Source: Vibrio sp. 05-20-BW147
Lineage (GTDB): Bacteria > Pseudomonadota > Gammaproteobacteria > Enterobacterales > Vibrionaceae
Assembly: GCF_013369385.1 (NCBI RefSeq)
Contig: NZ_SZTO01000014.1
Span: forward strand, 62,001-126,000
Direction of reading: 5' to 3'
DNA: 64,000 bases
Each line of letters begins with the position of its first letter. Position 1 is the stretch's first letter. Positions 16,277 through 26,471 of the stretch are shown here, piece by piece. The translations under genes were made by a program, and so were the position numbers. The notes below the pieces were generated by a model, which had not been told where the DNA came from, ran no database searches, and saw nothing but the letters and a program-made list of their open reading frames with translations.

Positions 16277-18193
16277 ATGGCAAAATACAGAACACTGGAC
16301 TATCAGATTCCAGAGGCAATGCAAGAAAGTTGGCAACGCATTGTCAATTTGCTAGCGCAAATCGCAGATGTACCTTCTGCTCTGGTTATGCGTTTAACAA
16401 CGGAACACATCGAAGTTTTTTCGTCTAGCCAAAGTGCATCGAGCCCTTATCACCAGGGAGATAGGGAGATTCTAGGACACGGTTTATATTGTGAAACTGT
16501 GATTGCAGAAAATGTCGAGCTTTTGGTGCCTAATGCACTTATTGATCCAGTATGGGATCATAATCCTGATATCAAGCTAGGCATGATTTCGTACTGTGGT
16601 TTACCACTCCGTTGGCCGAATGGCGAAGTATTTGGCACGATTTGTATGCTTGATGACAAAGAAAACCACTTTAGCCACACTTATCGCGAGTTGCTGGCAG
16701 GTTTTCAAACCTCCATTGAAGCGCAGCTCGCGGTGGTCTATCAACACCAAAAGCTACTTCGACTTAACGAACAGTTAAGAGTTCGCGTAGACAAGAGAAC
16801 CACTAATCTCGCTAGGTTGAGCTTCAGCTTGAATCAAGAAATCGATCGTCGAAAAGCGGCTGAGCAGCAAGCGCATTATCAAAAACACCACGATCACGGC
16901 ACAGGATTTTTGAATCGTAGTGCGCTCGAAGAGCATTTGCAGGGTTTGTTAGATACTAGGCAAGCAGATAGTACAAGTCTCGTGGTGATACACATAGGCT
17001 TTACTAATGCGCGCTCGATCCAGACCAAATACGGGTTTGCGCTACTAGATGATTTGCTGAAAATATATCGTAATCAAATTGGTGTCATTGAAGACGCCGA
17101 TTCTATTACTGGGCGACCTAGCTCCCATGACCTAGTGATTGCAATTCAAGCTGAGAATATCACTGAAATTTTGGACAGCCTGTTAAATCGCATTATCAAT
17201 GCCGGAAAACGAGGTTTTAAAGTGGGTGATAGCGAAGCTCATCTTCATGCTTTTATCGGCGTTTCAGTGGCAGATGTACACACAGAGAGCGCGCAGCAGT
17301 TACTAAGACACGCCAATCAAGCCATGGTGCTGTGTAAAGATTCTGGTCAGCAGTACGCGTATTTTTCTGCAACGCACGCCGATGCTCTGTTGCATCATAA
17401 TCAAATTGAAAGTTATCTACTTCAAGCGGTGAGAAACGACGACCTCACCCTCTATTTTCAACCTAAGGTGTGTCCTCAATCTCATAAGTGGATTGGTGCG
17501 GAAGCCTTGTTACGTTGGAGCCACCCCGTTTTGGGGGACATTTCCAATGAAGCCCTGATTCATATGGCTGAGCAGAATGGGCTGATCTTTGAGGTGGGTG
17601 CGTTTGTGTTGCGCTCTGCTATTGAAAAAGCCAAAGAGTGGTCGGAAATCGTAGAGCATTTTCGCGTGGCGGTTAACGTTAGTGCGATTCAGCTAAAAAA
17701 TCCGCTTTTTGCTGATCAAGTCCAAGAACTGCTTGTCGCGTACCAGTTACCTGCTCGATATCTTGAACTGGAAGTGACAGAAAGCAGTTTAATCAGTGAT
17801 GAAGTGATTGCTAGAGCAACGCTTGAAAGATTACATGATCTTGGTGTGACACTGTCACTTGATGACTTTGGTACAGGCTATTCTTCTTTTAGTTACCTGA
17901 AAAAATACCCTTTTGATGCGATTAAAATAGACAAAAGTTTTGTTCAACACATTGATAACTCAGAAGAAGATAAAGAAATTATCCGTTCCATCATTCACGT
18001 TGCAAAGAAACTCGACTTAGAAGTGGTGATGGAAGGTATTGAGTCCGATCTTCAGGAAGCATTTTTAATTCGTGAAGGATGTGATATCGGTCAAGGCTTC
18101 CTCTATGGTAAACCCATGCCCTGTAGCGAGTTTTTGCAGGGGCTCTACAATCAGAACTTCTTAGGCTCTAGCCGTATCGCTTATCATATCTAA
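16277..18193 (+). CDS. GAF-GGDEF-EAL protein, likely c-di-GMP phosphodiesterase
   Basis: A 638-residue cytoplasmic protein: GAF domain (~15-155), a short coiled linker (~160-200), a degenerate GGDEF domain (~205-365) and an EAL domain (~378-620). The cyclase signature is lost: the expected GGDEF position reads GRPSSHD (~279-285). The EAL domain retains EALLRW (~409-414), NVSAIQL, EVTES, DDFGTGYSS (~529-537), KIDKSF and EGIE, so it should hydrolyse c-di-GMP. The GAF domain probably senses a small ligand or redox cue. No membrane segments. AAGGA lies ten bases before the ATG. Confidence 0.92.
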   Translation: MAKYRTLDYQIPEAMQESWQRIVNLLAQIADVPSALVMRLTTEHIEVFSSSQSASSPYHQGDREILGHGLYCETVIAENVELLVPNALIDPVWDHNPDIKLGMISYCGLPLRWPNGEVFGTICMLDDKENHFSHTYRELLAGFQTSIEAQLAVVYQHQKLLRLNEQLRVRVDKRTTNLARLSFSLNQEIDRRKAAEQQAHYQKHHDHGTGFLNRSALEEHLQGLLDTRQADSTSLVVIHIGFTNARSIQTKYGFALLDDLLKIYRNQIGVIEDADSITGRPSSHDLVIAIQAENITEILDSLLNRIINAGKRGFKVGDSEAHLHAFIGVSVADVHTESAQQLLRHANQAMVLCKDSGQQYAYFSATHADALLHHNQIESYLLQAVRNDDLTLYFQPKVCPQSHKWIGAEALLRWSHPVLGDISNEALIHMAEQNGLIFEVGAFVLRSAIEKAKEWSEIVEHFRVAVNVSAIQLKNPLFADQVQELLVAYQLPARYLELEVTESSLISDEVIARATLERLHDLGVTLSLDDFGTGYSSFSYLKKYPFDAIKIDKSFVQHIDNSEEDKEIIRSIIHVAKKLDLEVVMEGIESDLQEAFLIREGCDIGQGFLYGKPMPCSEFLQGLYNQNFLGSSRIAYHI

Positions 18194-18269
18194 GTGATTG
18201 TTTGGTACTAGACTCTTGGTCCGGCGATTCCTATAATCGCCGCTTTCTGTTTCTAAAAGGCCGTTTGTT

Positions 18270-19925
18270 ATGGACCAGTTGATTGCAAAACTTAAAAAGC
18301 TAGAAAAGCAAAATTATCGCGCTTATCAGCAAATCAAGGGGCAATACGATTTCACCGATTTTGATCTGTATATTGATCATATTCAATCTGACCCTTTTGC
18401 ATCTGCTTCACGTTTCCGCGCTTTTCGTGCTTGGTCCTTAACTGGGCTTTCTTGGTTAAAAGAGGAGTCTGCGGCGTTCCAACTTGGCGCAAGAGATTTC
18501 ATTGCACGTAGCTTCGCCGAATTCGCCAAGCAAGAAAATGCCATTGCCATTTCTTTGCATGGACAAACCGTTTTAGACAGCACTTCTGTATTATTTACGG
18601 AAGAAGGGATTGAACTGCGTTTTCGAGTCAACCTACCCGCTGAAGGCCGTGACATTCTGGCAAAGAAAGCGATTAATATCATTACCTTCCACTTACCGAA
18701 GTTTATCCGTCGTTCCACGATCGAACGTGAACTTGATAAAGAAGCACTATTGACGCACTGTCAGGTTGTGGAAGACCAAGAGGCATTGCGCGAACAGCTT
18801 GAGGTCAATGGCCTGGTTTCGTTTGTTGCCAACGGCAGCATCTTGCCTCGAGTGGCTGGTAACTGCGATCTACCAATGAAAGATGCTGTCGAGTTCACCG
18901 CACCAGAATCACTGCAAGTCACGTTACATGCACCAAATCGTGGCCATGTCACTGGCTTAGGGATTCCGAAAGGGATCACTTTGATTGTCGGTGGTGGTTT
19001 TCATGGCAAATCTACCCTGCTAAATGCCATTGAACGTTCGATTTACAATCACATTCCTGGTGATGGCCGTGAATACATTGTCACCGATGGTTCAGCAATG
19101 AAAATTCGTGCTGAGGAAGGTCGCTGCGTTCATCATTTGAATCTTTCCAACTACATTAATCATTTGCCAATGGGCAAAGATACTGCGGACTTCACCACGC
19201 AAGATGCATCAGGTTCCACCTCTCAGGCAGCGTGGTTACAAGAATCTGTCGAAGCGGGCGCTTCAACGCTATTGATTGATGAAGATACGTCAGCCACAAA
19301 CTTCATGATTCGCGACGAGCGCATGCAAGCTCTTGTGGCAAAGGGTGACGAGCCAATTACACCGCTGGTGGACCGTATCGGTCAATTGCGCGATGAACTG
19401 GCGATCTCCACCATCATCGTGATGGGTGGGTCTGGTGATTATCTGGATGTTGCTGATAACGTTATCCAAATGCACGACTATCAGGCATTAGATGTGACAG
19501 AGAAAGCGAAAGAGGTGATTCAGTTGCACCCTACTCAACGTCACAACGAATCTGAGGCACCTTTGGTGACATTCCCTCCTCGCGCACTCCATTGTTCTGC
19601 GTTGATGAACATTCTAACGGATGGAAAGTTCCGTGTATCGGCGAAAGGTAAAGACAGCCTTCGCTTTGGTAAAGAGTTTACAGACCTTTCTGCACTTGAG
19701 CAGTTAGAATCGAGCGATGAAGTCAACGCGATCGGTTGGGTTTGGTATCAGCTTGCCCAACACGCTGGATGGAACTCAAACCCAGCTAAACAGATCAACG
19801 AATTATTGGGCGATGCTTGGTTCCAAAATATGCCTCAGCATGGCGATCTCGCCAAACCACGTCCAATTGATGTGATGGCAGCGTTAAATCGCATGCGAAA
19901 GTCACAGTTTCGTAACAACCATTAA
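18270..19925 (+). CDS. Predicted ATPase of the ABC class (COG3044-like)
   Basis: A 551-residue ATPase. The P-loop is GGGFHGKST (~248-256) preceded by a hydrophobic strand, and a Walker B-like LLIDEDTSATNFM lies ~335. It has no transporter-like membrane segment and belongs, by its overall segments, to the uncharacterised 'ABC class' ATPases rather than to exporters. AAAGG precedes the ATG and a terminator follows, so it is probably monocistronic. Function unknown; nucleic-acid-related roles are suggested for the family but nothing here shows one. Confidence 0.8.
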   Translation: MDQLIAKLKKLEKQNYRAYQQIKGQYDFTDFDLYIDHIQSDPFASASRFRAFRAWSLTGLSWLKEESAAFQLGARDFIARSFAEFAKQENAIAISLHGQTVLDSTSVLFTEEGIELRFRVNLPAEGRDILAKKAINIITFHLPKFIRRSTIERELDKEALLTHCQVVEDQEALREQLEVNGLVSFVANGSILPRVAGNCDLPMKDAVEFTAPESLQVTLHAPNRGHVTGLGIPKGITLIVGGGFHGKSTLLNAIERSIYNHIPGDGREYIVTDGSAMKIRAEEGRCVHHLNLSNYINHLPMGKDTADFTTQDASGSTSQAAWLQESVEAGASTLLIDEDTSATNFMIRDERMQALVAKGDEPITPLVDRIGQLRDELAISTIIVMGGSGDYLDVADNVIQMHDYQALDVTEKAKEVIQLHPTQRHNESEAPLVTFPPRALHCSALMNILTDGKFRVSAKGKDSLRFGKEFTDLSALEQLESSDEVNAIGWVWYQLAQHAGWNSNPAKQINELLGDAWFQNMPQHGDLAKPRPIDVMAALNRMRKSQFRNNH

Positions 19926-19943
19926 CGGATAACGTGTGTCCAT

Positions 19944-19973
19944 AAAAAGCGCAGTTTATACTGCGCTTTTTCT
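19944..19973 (+). terminator. Intrinsic terminator of the ABC-class ATPase gene
   Basis: Eleven-base-pair stem AAAAAGCGCAG/CTGCGCTTTTT with a TTTATA loop and trailing T-rich sequence. Confidence 0.92.
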
Positions 19974-20009
19974 TTAGTTATTCTTAACTATCTGTGAGAT
20001 GGGCCATCT

Positions 20010-20549
20010 GTGACATTTACCATTACAACCGAACGATTGATTCTGCGTGATTTCACGCCTAACGATGTTGAAGCGTATTTTCAACAGTGCCAAGACCCAA
20101 AATACCAACGTTTTTATTCCGATGAAGATTGCTCAGCAGAGAAATGTGCATTCTTAGTGAACTTATTCTATGAGCAAGCACAGCAATCTCCTCGGCAAGC
20201 CTTCCATCTTGCTGTCACAGATCGCTTTACCGGCGAGTACATGGGCATTGCAGGACTGAGACTGGAAAATGATCAACAAGCCTCAAGTGGTTGCGGTTTA
20301 AAACGCACTTTTCATCACAGTGGTTTAGCGGTAGAAGCGATGTCTGCCCTACTCGATTTCGCTTTTAACCAACTGAATGTCCATCGGGTTTACGCCGAAA
20401 CCATTGCGAAAAATCGCCCAGCAATTAAGTTATGCCGTCAACTTGGCATGACACAGGAAGCGGAGTTCATAGAAAACCGCTTCTTTAAAGAGACTTGGTG
20501 GAACACGGTGGTATTGGCAGTTCGAAGATCGCAGTGGTCACCCAAATAA
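20010..20549 (+). CDS. GNAT family N-acetyltransferase (RimJ/RimL-like)
   Basis: A 179-residue GNAT protein beginning TERLILRDFTPNDVEAYF, typical of RimJ/RimL-like enzymes, with the C-terminal segment VYAETIAKNRPAIKLCRQLG that forms the acetyl-CoA site region. The usual Q/RxxGxG/A loop is altered (HHSGLAVEAMSALLDFAF). It probably acetylates an N-terminal or small-molecule amine. The start is GTG with a weak upstream GAGATGGG. It is convergent with the J-domain gene. Confidence 0.85.
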   Translation: MTFTITTERLILRDFTPNDVEAYFQQCQDPKYQRFYSDEDCSAEKCAFLVNLFYEQAQQSPRQAFHLAVTDRFTGEYMGIAGLRLENDQQASSGCGLKRTFHHSGLAVEAMSALLDFAFNQLNVHRVYAETIAKNRPAIKLCRQLGMTQEAEFIENRFFKETWWNTVVLAVRRSQWSPK

Positions 20550-20597
20550 CTCAAAGATAACCAATAGACGTGATTGGCTCCGAGTGGCTAATGGGTG

Positions 20598-21212
20598 TCA
20601 GTGGCGTAAAACGTTCCACGCTTCGCACAGCACGCGAAATCGCTCTGCATTGCCGTTGTCACGGTCTGGATGCCAACGCAGCGCGAGCCTTCTCCAACGC
20701 TTACGAATATCAACGGCCGTTGCGTGTGGATCGAGTTCAAATAACTGCAACGCTTTTTCTCTGTCGATGGGTTCTCCTTCATGGTGCCCAACAAAACGAC
20801 GATAACGCGTCCAGAACTCGTTCAAAAGACGTTTAACTTCCCCTTCATTCGCTTCGTAATTTTGCCACTGGACGTAGTATTCTCTTAAAGGATCATCGAC
20901 GTCTATGGTATGGCCAGCGCAGGCGTGACTCGACATCAAAACGATGTTCATCGCTTCGACTTGAAGCCAATGGTCTGGGTAAAGCGTTTCTTGTAACTGA
21001 TAAAGCGCATTCATGATCAAAAAGTTGCGCTTAAAAAGATCTTTGTCGGGAGAAGGATCAAGTTGGTGAATCAATCCCAGCTCACCTAAATGTGAAGCGA
21101 GAGTGTGTACCTTCCAGCCACTTGGCTGCTGACGTAATACTTCTAAAATCGGCCATAACAACGGGTTTTCCATGTAGGTTTGGAAAGTGGCCGCCAAATT
21201 CGTTTGCTGCAT
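20598..21212 (-). CDS. DnaJ-related protein with C-terminal J domain
   Basis: A 204-residue protein with an N-terminal DnaJ-related domain (~10-130) and a C-terminal J domain (~147-204) with the HPD motif in ALRWHPDRDNGNAERF (HPD at ~181-183) that stimulates DnaK ATPase. The reversed order (J domain last) is the known 'DNAJ_related' architecture of marine gammaproteobacteria. It is probably a DnaK co-chaperone with a special client. No zinc-finger or G/F region. Confidence 0.87.
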   Translation of the reverse strand: MQQTNLAATFQTYMENPLLWPILEVLRQQPSGWKVHTLASHLGELGLIHQLDPSPDKDLFKRNFLIMNALYQLQETLYPDHWLQVEAMNIVLMSSHACAGHTIDVDDPLREYYVQWQNYEANEGEVKRLLNEFWTRYRRFVGHHEGEPIDREKALQLFELDPHATAVDIRKRWRRLALRWHPDRDNGNAERFRVLCEAWNVLRH

Positions 21213-21316
21213 CCTATTCGCCTATCTGAATTTGCTTGCTCCTTTTATTCAAAGTCAGGATAGCCAATTTGTCGAGTAAGATTTCATTTTGACTGTCAGT
21301 TCGTGAAGCAGTGTTG

Positions 21317-21345
21317 AAAAAAAGAGACAGCACATTGGCTGTCTC
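21317..21345 (-). terminator. Intrinsic terminator of the 2OG oxygenase gene
   Basis: Eight-base-pair stem GAGACAGC/GCTGTCTC with a six-base loop; on the minus strand it is followed by seven T residues. It lies 26 bases after the oxygenase stop. Confidence 0.85.
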
Positions 21346-21371
21346 TCACAGTCTGTGATGTGAAATAAGGA

Positions 21372-22211
21372 TTAAATCACACCAAGCTCTCTTAAACGCT
21401 CCATCAGATAGCTATGCGCGGTGTAGCGCTCAGAAAGAACTACGTCAGGTTTAGGATGAAGGAACAATGGCAGTGAAATGCGCGACTGCGTTTGACGTTC
21501 ACCCGTAGGGTTGATTACACGGTGTGTGGTTGACGGGAAGTAACCACCTGACGCCTCTTGCAGCATGTCGCCGATGTTAATAATTAAGTTGCCAAAGTCA
21601 CACGGCACGTCAATCCAGCTGCCATCTTTCGCTTTCACTTGTAGGCCTGGCTCATTTGCCGCTGGTAATACGGTCAACAAGTTGATGTCTTCATGCGCAG
21701 CCGCGCGAATAGCGCCCGGCTCTTCATCACCCGTCATTGGTGGATAGTGCAATACACGCAATAAGGTTTTGTCACTGCCATTGATCATCTCAGACAGAGC
21801 AACAGAAAATCTTTCCTGAACCTCTTTCGGTGCGTGGGCTTCAACCCAGCCTAGCAGTTCGGAAGCAAAGGCATTTGCCCGCTCATAATATTCCATAATT
21901 TCTGCTTTGAGCTGCTCGGGCATTTGACCCCAAGGATAGACGTGGAAGTATTCCTTGATGTCTTTAACGTTATGCCCTTTCGCCACTTCAGAAACCGACG
22001 GTGGGAAGTAACCATCTTGTGTTTCAACATTAAAATGGAAATCGTGCTTTTGCTCCGTTGAGAAAAACTCGTACCAGTTCTTATAAATCGATTCCACCAA
22101 CTCTTTCGGAATTGGGTGATTTTTCAAGACGCCAAACCCAGTTTCGCGCAGCGATGTGACAAATTGTTCTGCTGCATCATCAGCAAGATAATCGACAGTT
22201 TCCAGTTTCAT
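21372..22211 (-). CDS. 2-oxoglutarate/Fe(II)-dependent oxygenase, isopenicillin N synthase-like
   Basis: A 279-residue protein with the double-stranded beta-helix of the IPNS-like family. The iron ligands are visible as HEDINLLTVL (His-x-Asp, ~174/176) and TTHRV (His, ~231), and the RxS motif that holds 2-oxoglutarate is QSRISLPLF (~244-246). It would hydroxylate or oxidise a small molecule in the cytoplasm. No biosynthetic neighbours are present, so the substrate is unknown. The ribosome binding site is weak (AAAGTGAAG). Confidence 0.88.
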   Translation of the reverse strand: MKLETVDYLADDAAEQFVTSLRETGFGVLKNHPIPKELVESIYKNWYEFFSTEQKHDFHFNVETQDGYFPPSVSEVAKGHNVKDIKEYFHVYPWGQMPEQLKAEIMEYYERANAFASELLGWVEAHAPKEVQERFSVALSEMINGSDKTLLRVLHYPPMTGDEEPGAIRAAAHEDINLLTVLPAANEPGLQVKAKDGSWIDVPCDFGNLIINIGDMLQEASGGYFPSTTHRVINPTGERQTQSRISLPLFLHPKPDVVLSERYTAHSYLMERLRELGVI

Positions 22212-22423
22212 GACTTCACTTTCTTTTTGTTTTTTGAATTAGAGTCCGGATTCTAGTGGTACAAGCAAATGTAAATCAAACTTTAATGAAATGTATTGCC
22301 GCAAACGGTTAAATGTTGTGCCAACGCGCAAGCTATCAACACATTTCGTAATCGATATGCCCGCTTACTCTCTCTGATTACATCGCCCAAACCATCAGGG
22401 TGAATGGTGCGTCACACAAATTA

Positions 22424-22440
22424 ATTGAACAATGTTCAAT
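22424..22440. promoter_or_regulatory. 17-bp palindrome, candidate operator upstream of the YjdF-like gene
   Basis: ATTGAAC-AAT-GTTCAAT is a perfect inverted repeat located about 70 bases before the start of the YjdF-like gene. Its size and symmetry resemble TetR-family operators. No regulator gene is adjacent, so the cognate protein is unknown. Confidence 0.45.
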
Positions 22441-22511
22441 AAGCTGTCATCATTTGACGCGATTTACGCGAAAACTAAGGGAATAGAATCACGATGAAGA
22501 AGGAAAACTTA

Positions 22512-23108
22512 ATGACAAAACAAAATCCTTTGCTGCTCTTGACGCTCGGCTATGCTGTCATCTTCGTTTTCTCTGCGGTATCGCCGACCTCTCACGCAGT
22601 GTGGATTGCCGAAATCATTCCAGCCGTTGCCATTCTTGCGACGATCATTTGGCTCAGTCGACGCTTTACCTTCAGTCGCACCGCTTACTTACTGATGTTT
22701 GTATGGCTTTGTCTACACACCATCGGGGCAAAATACACTTTCGCCGAAGTGCCATTTGATTGGTTCAACCAACTGATTGGCTCGGAAAGAAACAACTATG
22801 ATCGCTTGGCCCACTTTTCTATCGGCCTTTACGCTTATCCCATTGCAGAGTACTTGGTGAAACAGCATAAACAGTCGTTCACTTTTGCTTCTTTGTTTGC
22901 CCTGTTCGCGATTATGAGCTTAGCCGCTGCCTATGAAATTATTGAATGGTGGTATGCAGCCCTCGCAGGTGGTGACGAAGGCATCGCTTTTCTCGGCTCT
23001 CAAGGTGATATTTGGGACGCACAGAAAGACATGCTGTGTGACACTCTCGGTGCACTTACCTCATTAATGCTTTTGCGTCTCCAAGGTGTTGGCCGCAATC
23101 CAGCTTAA
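22512..23108 (+). CDS. YjdF/DUF2238 family inner membrane protein
   Basis: A 198-residue membrane protein with about six hydrophobic segments. The segments RLAHFSIGLYAYPIAEYL, AAYEIIEWWYA and QGDIWDAQKDMLCDTLGA are characteristic of the DUF2238 (YjdF) family, whose function is unknown. I chose the second in-frame ATG because AAGGA is eight to nine bases before it; an ATG at 22494 is the alternative. The 3' end overlaps cutA on the other strand by 45 bp. Confidence 0.82.
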   Translation: MTKQNPLLLLTLGYAVIFVFSAVSPTSHAVWIAEIIPAVAILATIIWLSRRFTFSRTAYLLMFVWLCLHTIGAKYTFAEVPFDWFNQLIGSERNNYDRLAHFSIGLYAYPIAEYLVKQHKQSFTFASLFALFAIMSLAAAYEIIEWWYAALAGGDEGIAFLGSQGDIWDAQKDMLCDTLGALTSLMLLRLQGVGRNPA

Positions 23109-23405
23109 ATAGGGCTGAAAGCCCGCAGCAATGTCGAGTTGTACAATTTGCGGCACTTCGTAGTTGTGCAACTCACGTATCGATTCTTCCACCAGCGTAT
23201 AAAGCGATTTTTTGCTTTTTATCACCAGCAGCGTTTCACTATCGTGGCAAACCTCTTCTTGCCAAACATAATGGCTAGTCATCGGTATTTCTTGAATACA
23301 CGCAGCAAGTTGTTTGCTCAATAGCGCCTTAATGATCGCGTGTTTGTTCTCATCATCATTGGTGGTGGTCAACACCACACAAAAGTCATGGTTTGAATCA
23401 CTCAT
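23064..23405 (-). CDS. cutA: Divalent-cation tolerance protein CutA
   Basis: A 113-residue CutA: VVLTTTNDDENKHAII start, LAACIQEIP (conserved Cys ~36), SHYVWQEEV and the YEVPQIVQLDI signature. CutA forms cytoplasmic trimers of ferredoxin-like folds linked historically to copper tolerance. Its start overlaps the end of the upstream LysR gene by eight bases, so the two are co-translated; its end overlaps the convergent YjdF-like gene by 45 bp. In many bacteria cutA neighbours dsbD, which is not the case here. Confidence 0.95.
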   Translation of the reverse strand: MSDSNHDFCVVLTTTNDDENKHAIIKALLSKQLAACIQEIPMTSHYVWQEEVCHDSETLLVIKSKKSLYTLVEESIRELHNYEVPQIVQLDIAAGFQPYLSWIAANTLETQKH

Positions 23406-24312
23406 AATGCTCTCTCAATAACTGGATAAACTGCATTGTTTTTTCATCAAGTTCGCCTTTTGCAGTATAGATTCCGACATTACCGAGTTGCTGACGATTG
23501 ATCACCAACGTTTCGATTTCCCTTGCGGCCATCCATTCGCACATACGATCACTATAGGGCATGATCGCATCGCTGCACTTTAATAGGTCTAAACTTGCGA
23601 ACAATGAGTCAACATCATAGATTGCTCTGTCTTCTAGCCTGGATGCTGAAAGTTCAAAGGGTGATGTCATGTGGTCAGCAAGCACTGAACGGTGACGGGC
23701 ATGATCGGGCGTGACACGCAGCAGCGGATAGCCTTTCTGCTGTTCGAGGCGCTTTTCACTCTCTTTCGAGCGAATTTTCAGTAACGGATGGTCACGACGC
23801 ACAAAGTAAGCCTCGTTGTCTTGAAATAATGGGATGAAATGTACCTTACAACGATCATGAAGGCCTTGAACTTCATGGCCAACAAAAAGGTCCAACTCCC
23901 CTTGAACCAGATGATGCATAAGCGACAAGTTGTTACCAAATTCGAGGTGTAGCGAGGTATTGGGAATACGCTCTTGATAGGTTTCTACGCTTTCTTTGAC
24001 AAATAGCTCCCACCAAGCCTCACCCGTACCAACTTTTAGCTTACCAAAATGACGCTGCTGCATATCGGTAAAACGGTGCATCAACTGAGCGTGTTTTTCT
24101 TGCTGCTCTTGGGCATAAGATTTAAACATCCGGCCATATTCCGTCAACTCGACACCTTTGGATCGGCGATGAAATAGAGAGACGCCAATATCACTCTCGA
24201 GCTTTTTGATGGCGGCGGTCAGCGTTGGTTGGCTAATATGCAGTTTTTCCGCCGCTTGTTTGATATTCAGTTCATGAGCGACGGTTAAGAAATAACGATA
24301 GTTTTTGTTCAT
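23398..24312 (-). CDS. LysR-type transcriptional regulator
   Basis: A 304-residue LysR protein: HTH at ~5-63 (NIKQAAEKLHISQPTLTAAI) and a substrate-binding domain. GAGAG lies eight bases before the ATG. It is divergent from the alpha-glucosidase gene (217 bp apart) and overlaps cutA, its downstream partner. Control of the glucosidase is the obvious hypothesis from position but is not shown by sequence. Confidence 0.9.
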   Translation of the reverse strand: MNKNYRYFLTVAHELNIKQAAEKLHISQPTLTAAIKKLESDIGVSLFHRRSKGVELTEYGRMFKSYAQEQQEKHAQLMHRFTDMQQRHFGKLKVGTGEAWWELFVKESVETYQERIPNTSLHLEFGNNLSLMHHLVQGELDLFVGHEVQGLHDRCKVHFIPLFQDNEAYFVRRDHPLLKIRSKESEKRLEQQKGYPLLRVTPDHARHRSVLADHMTSPFELSASRLEDRAIYDVDSLFASLDLLKCSDAIMPYSDRMCEWMAAREIETLVINRQQLGNVGIYTAKGELDEKTMQFIQLLREHYE

Positions 24313-24526
24313 GGTTCATCTCTCGCACAGCACACATCATCGGAGCGCACGGCGTTAAACGGTAAAGATCACATTTCTGCTGGCTAATTTATCCTCAATT
24401 GAACTTAGCACGGCATGCGTTGCTGATGATATAAAAAAAACCTATATCAAACCAAATGTAATCTATTTTTATTGTGCACTCAGAAAGACTACATTGACAC
24501 TAACAAAAAGCTTAAAGAGGTTTTAG

Positions 24527-26164
<1,638 letters not shown>

Positions 26165-26183
26165 AGTGATATTCGATCTAGTC

Positions 26184-26216
26184 AAAAAGGGAAACCATGT
26201 GGTTTCCCTTATTTTT
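26184..26216. terminator. Bidirectional intrinsic terminator
   Basis: Ten-base-pair stem AAGGGAAACC/GGTTTCCCTT with an ATGT loop, flanked by A-rich and T-rich tracts, so it can end both the glucosidase and the convergent zinc-ribbon transcript. Confidence 0.88.
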
Positions 26217-26219
26217 ACT

Positions 26220-26471
26220 CTATTTCAGCTTGGCTTTCCCACCAATAATTTTATAAGCGGGTGTGCCTCTGATGAGGCTATCACGCGCAAACTCACTATC
26301 ACAGTTGGGGCAATGGCATGCTTTTTCACAGTAATTGTCGACGATACGCTCTTTAAAACATTTCACTAAAGCGCCCTTTCCTCCTTTTCGATATTTAAAC
26401 AGTAAGGCGCGACATTTGCTGCAAATAATCTCAACCGTTCGTTCGGGGGCTTTTTTGTTTGGCTTGGCCAT
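26220..26471 (-). CDS. Small zinc-ribbon-like protein coupled to sgrR
   Basis: An 83-residue basic protein with cysteine pairs that suggest a metal site: CSKC (17/20) and, after Cys38, CEKACHCPNC (48/52/54/57). Its ATG shares one base with the sgrR stop (TGATG), so translation is coupled to the regulator. I know no function. It could bind nucleic acid or a partner protein. Confidence 0.75.
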   Translation of the reverse strand: MAKPNKKAPERTVEIICSKCRALLFKYRKGGKGALVKCFKERIVDNYCEKACHCPNCDSEFARDSLIRGTPAYKIIGGKAKLK

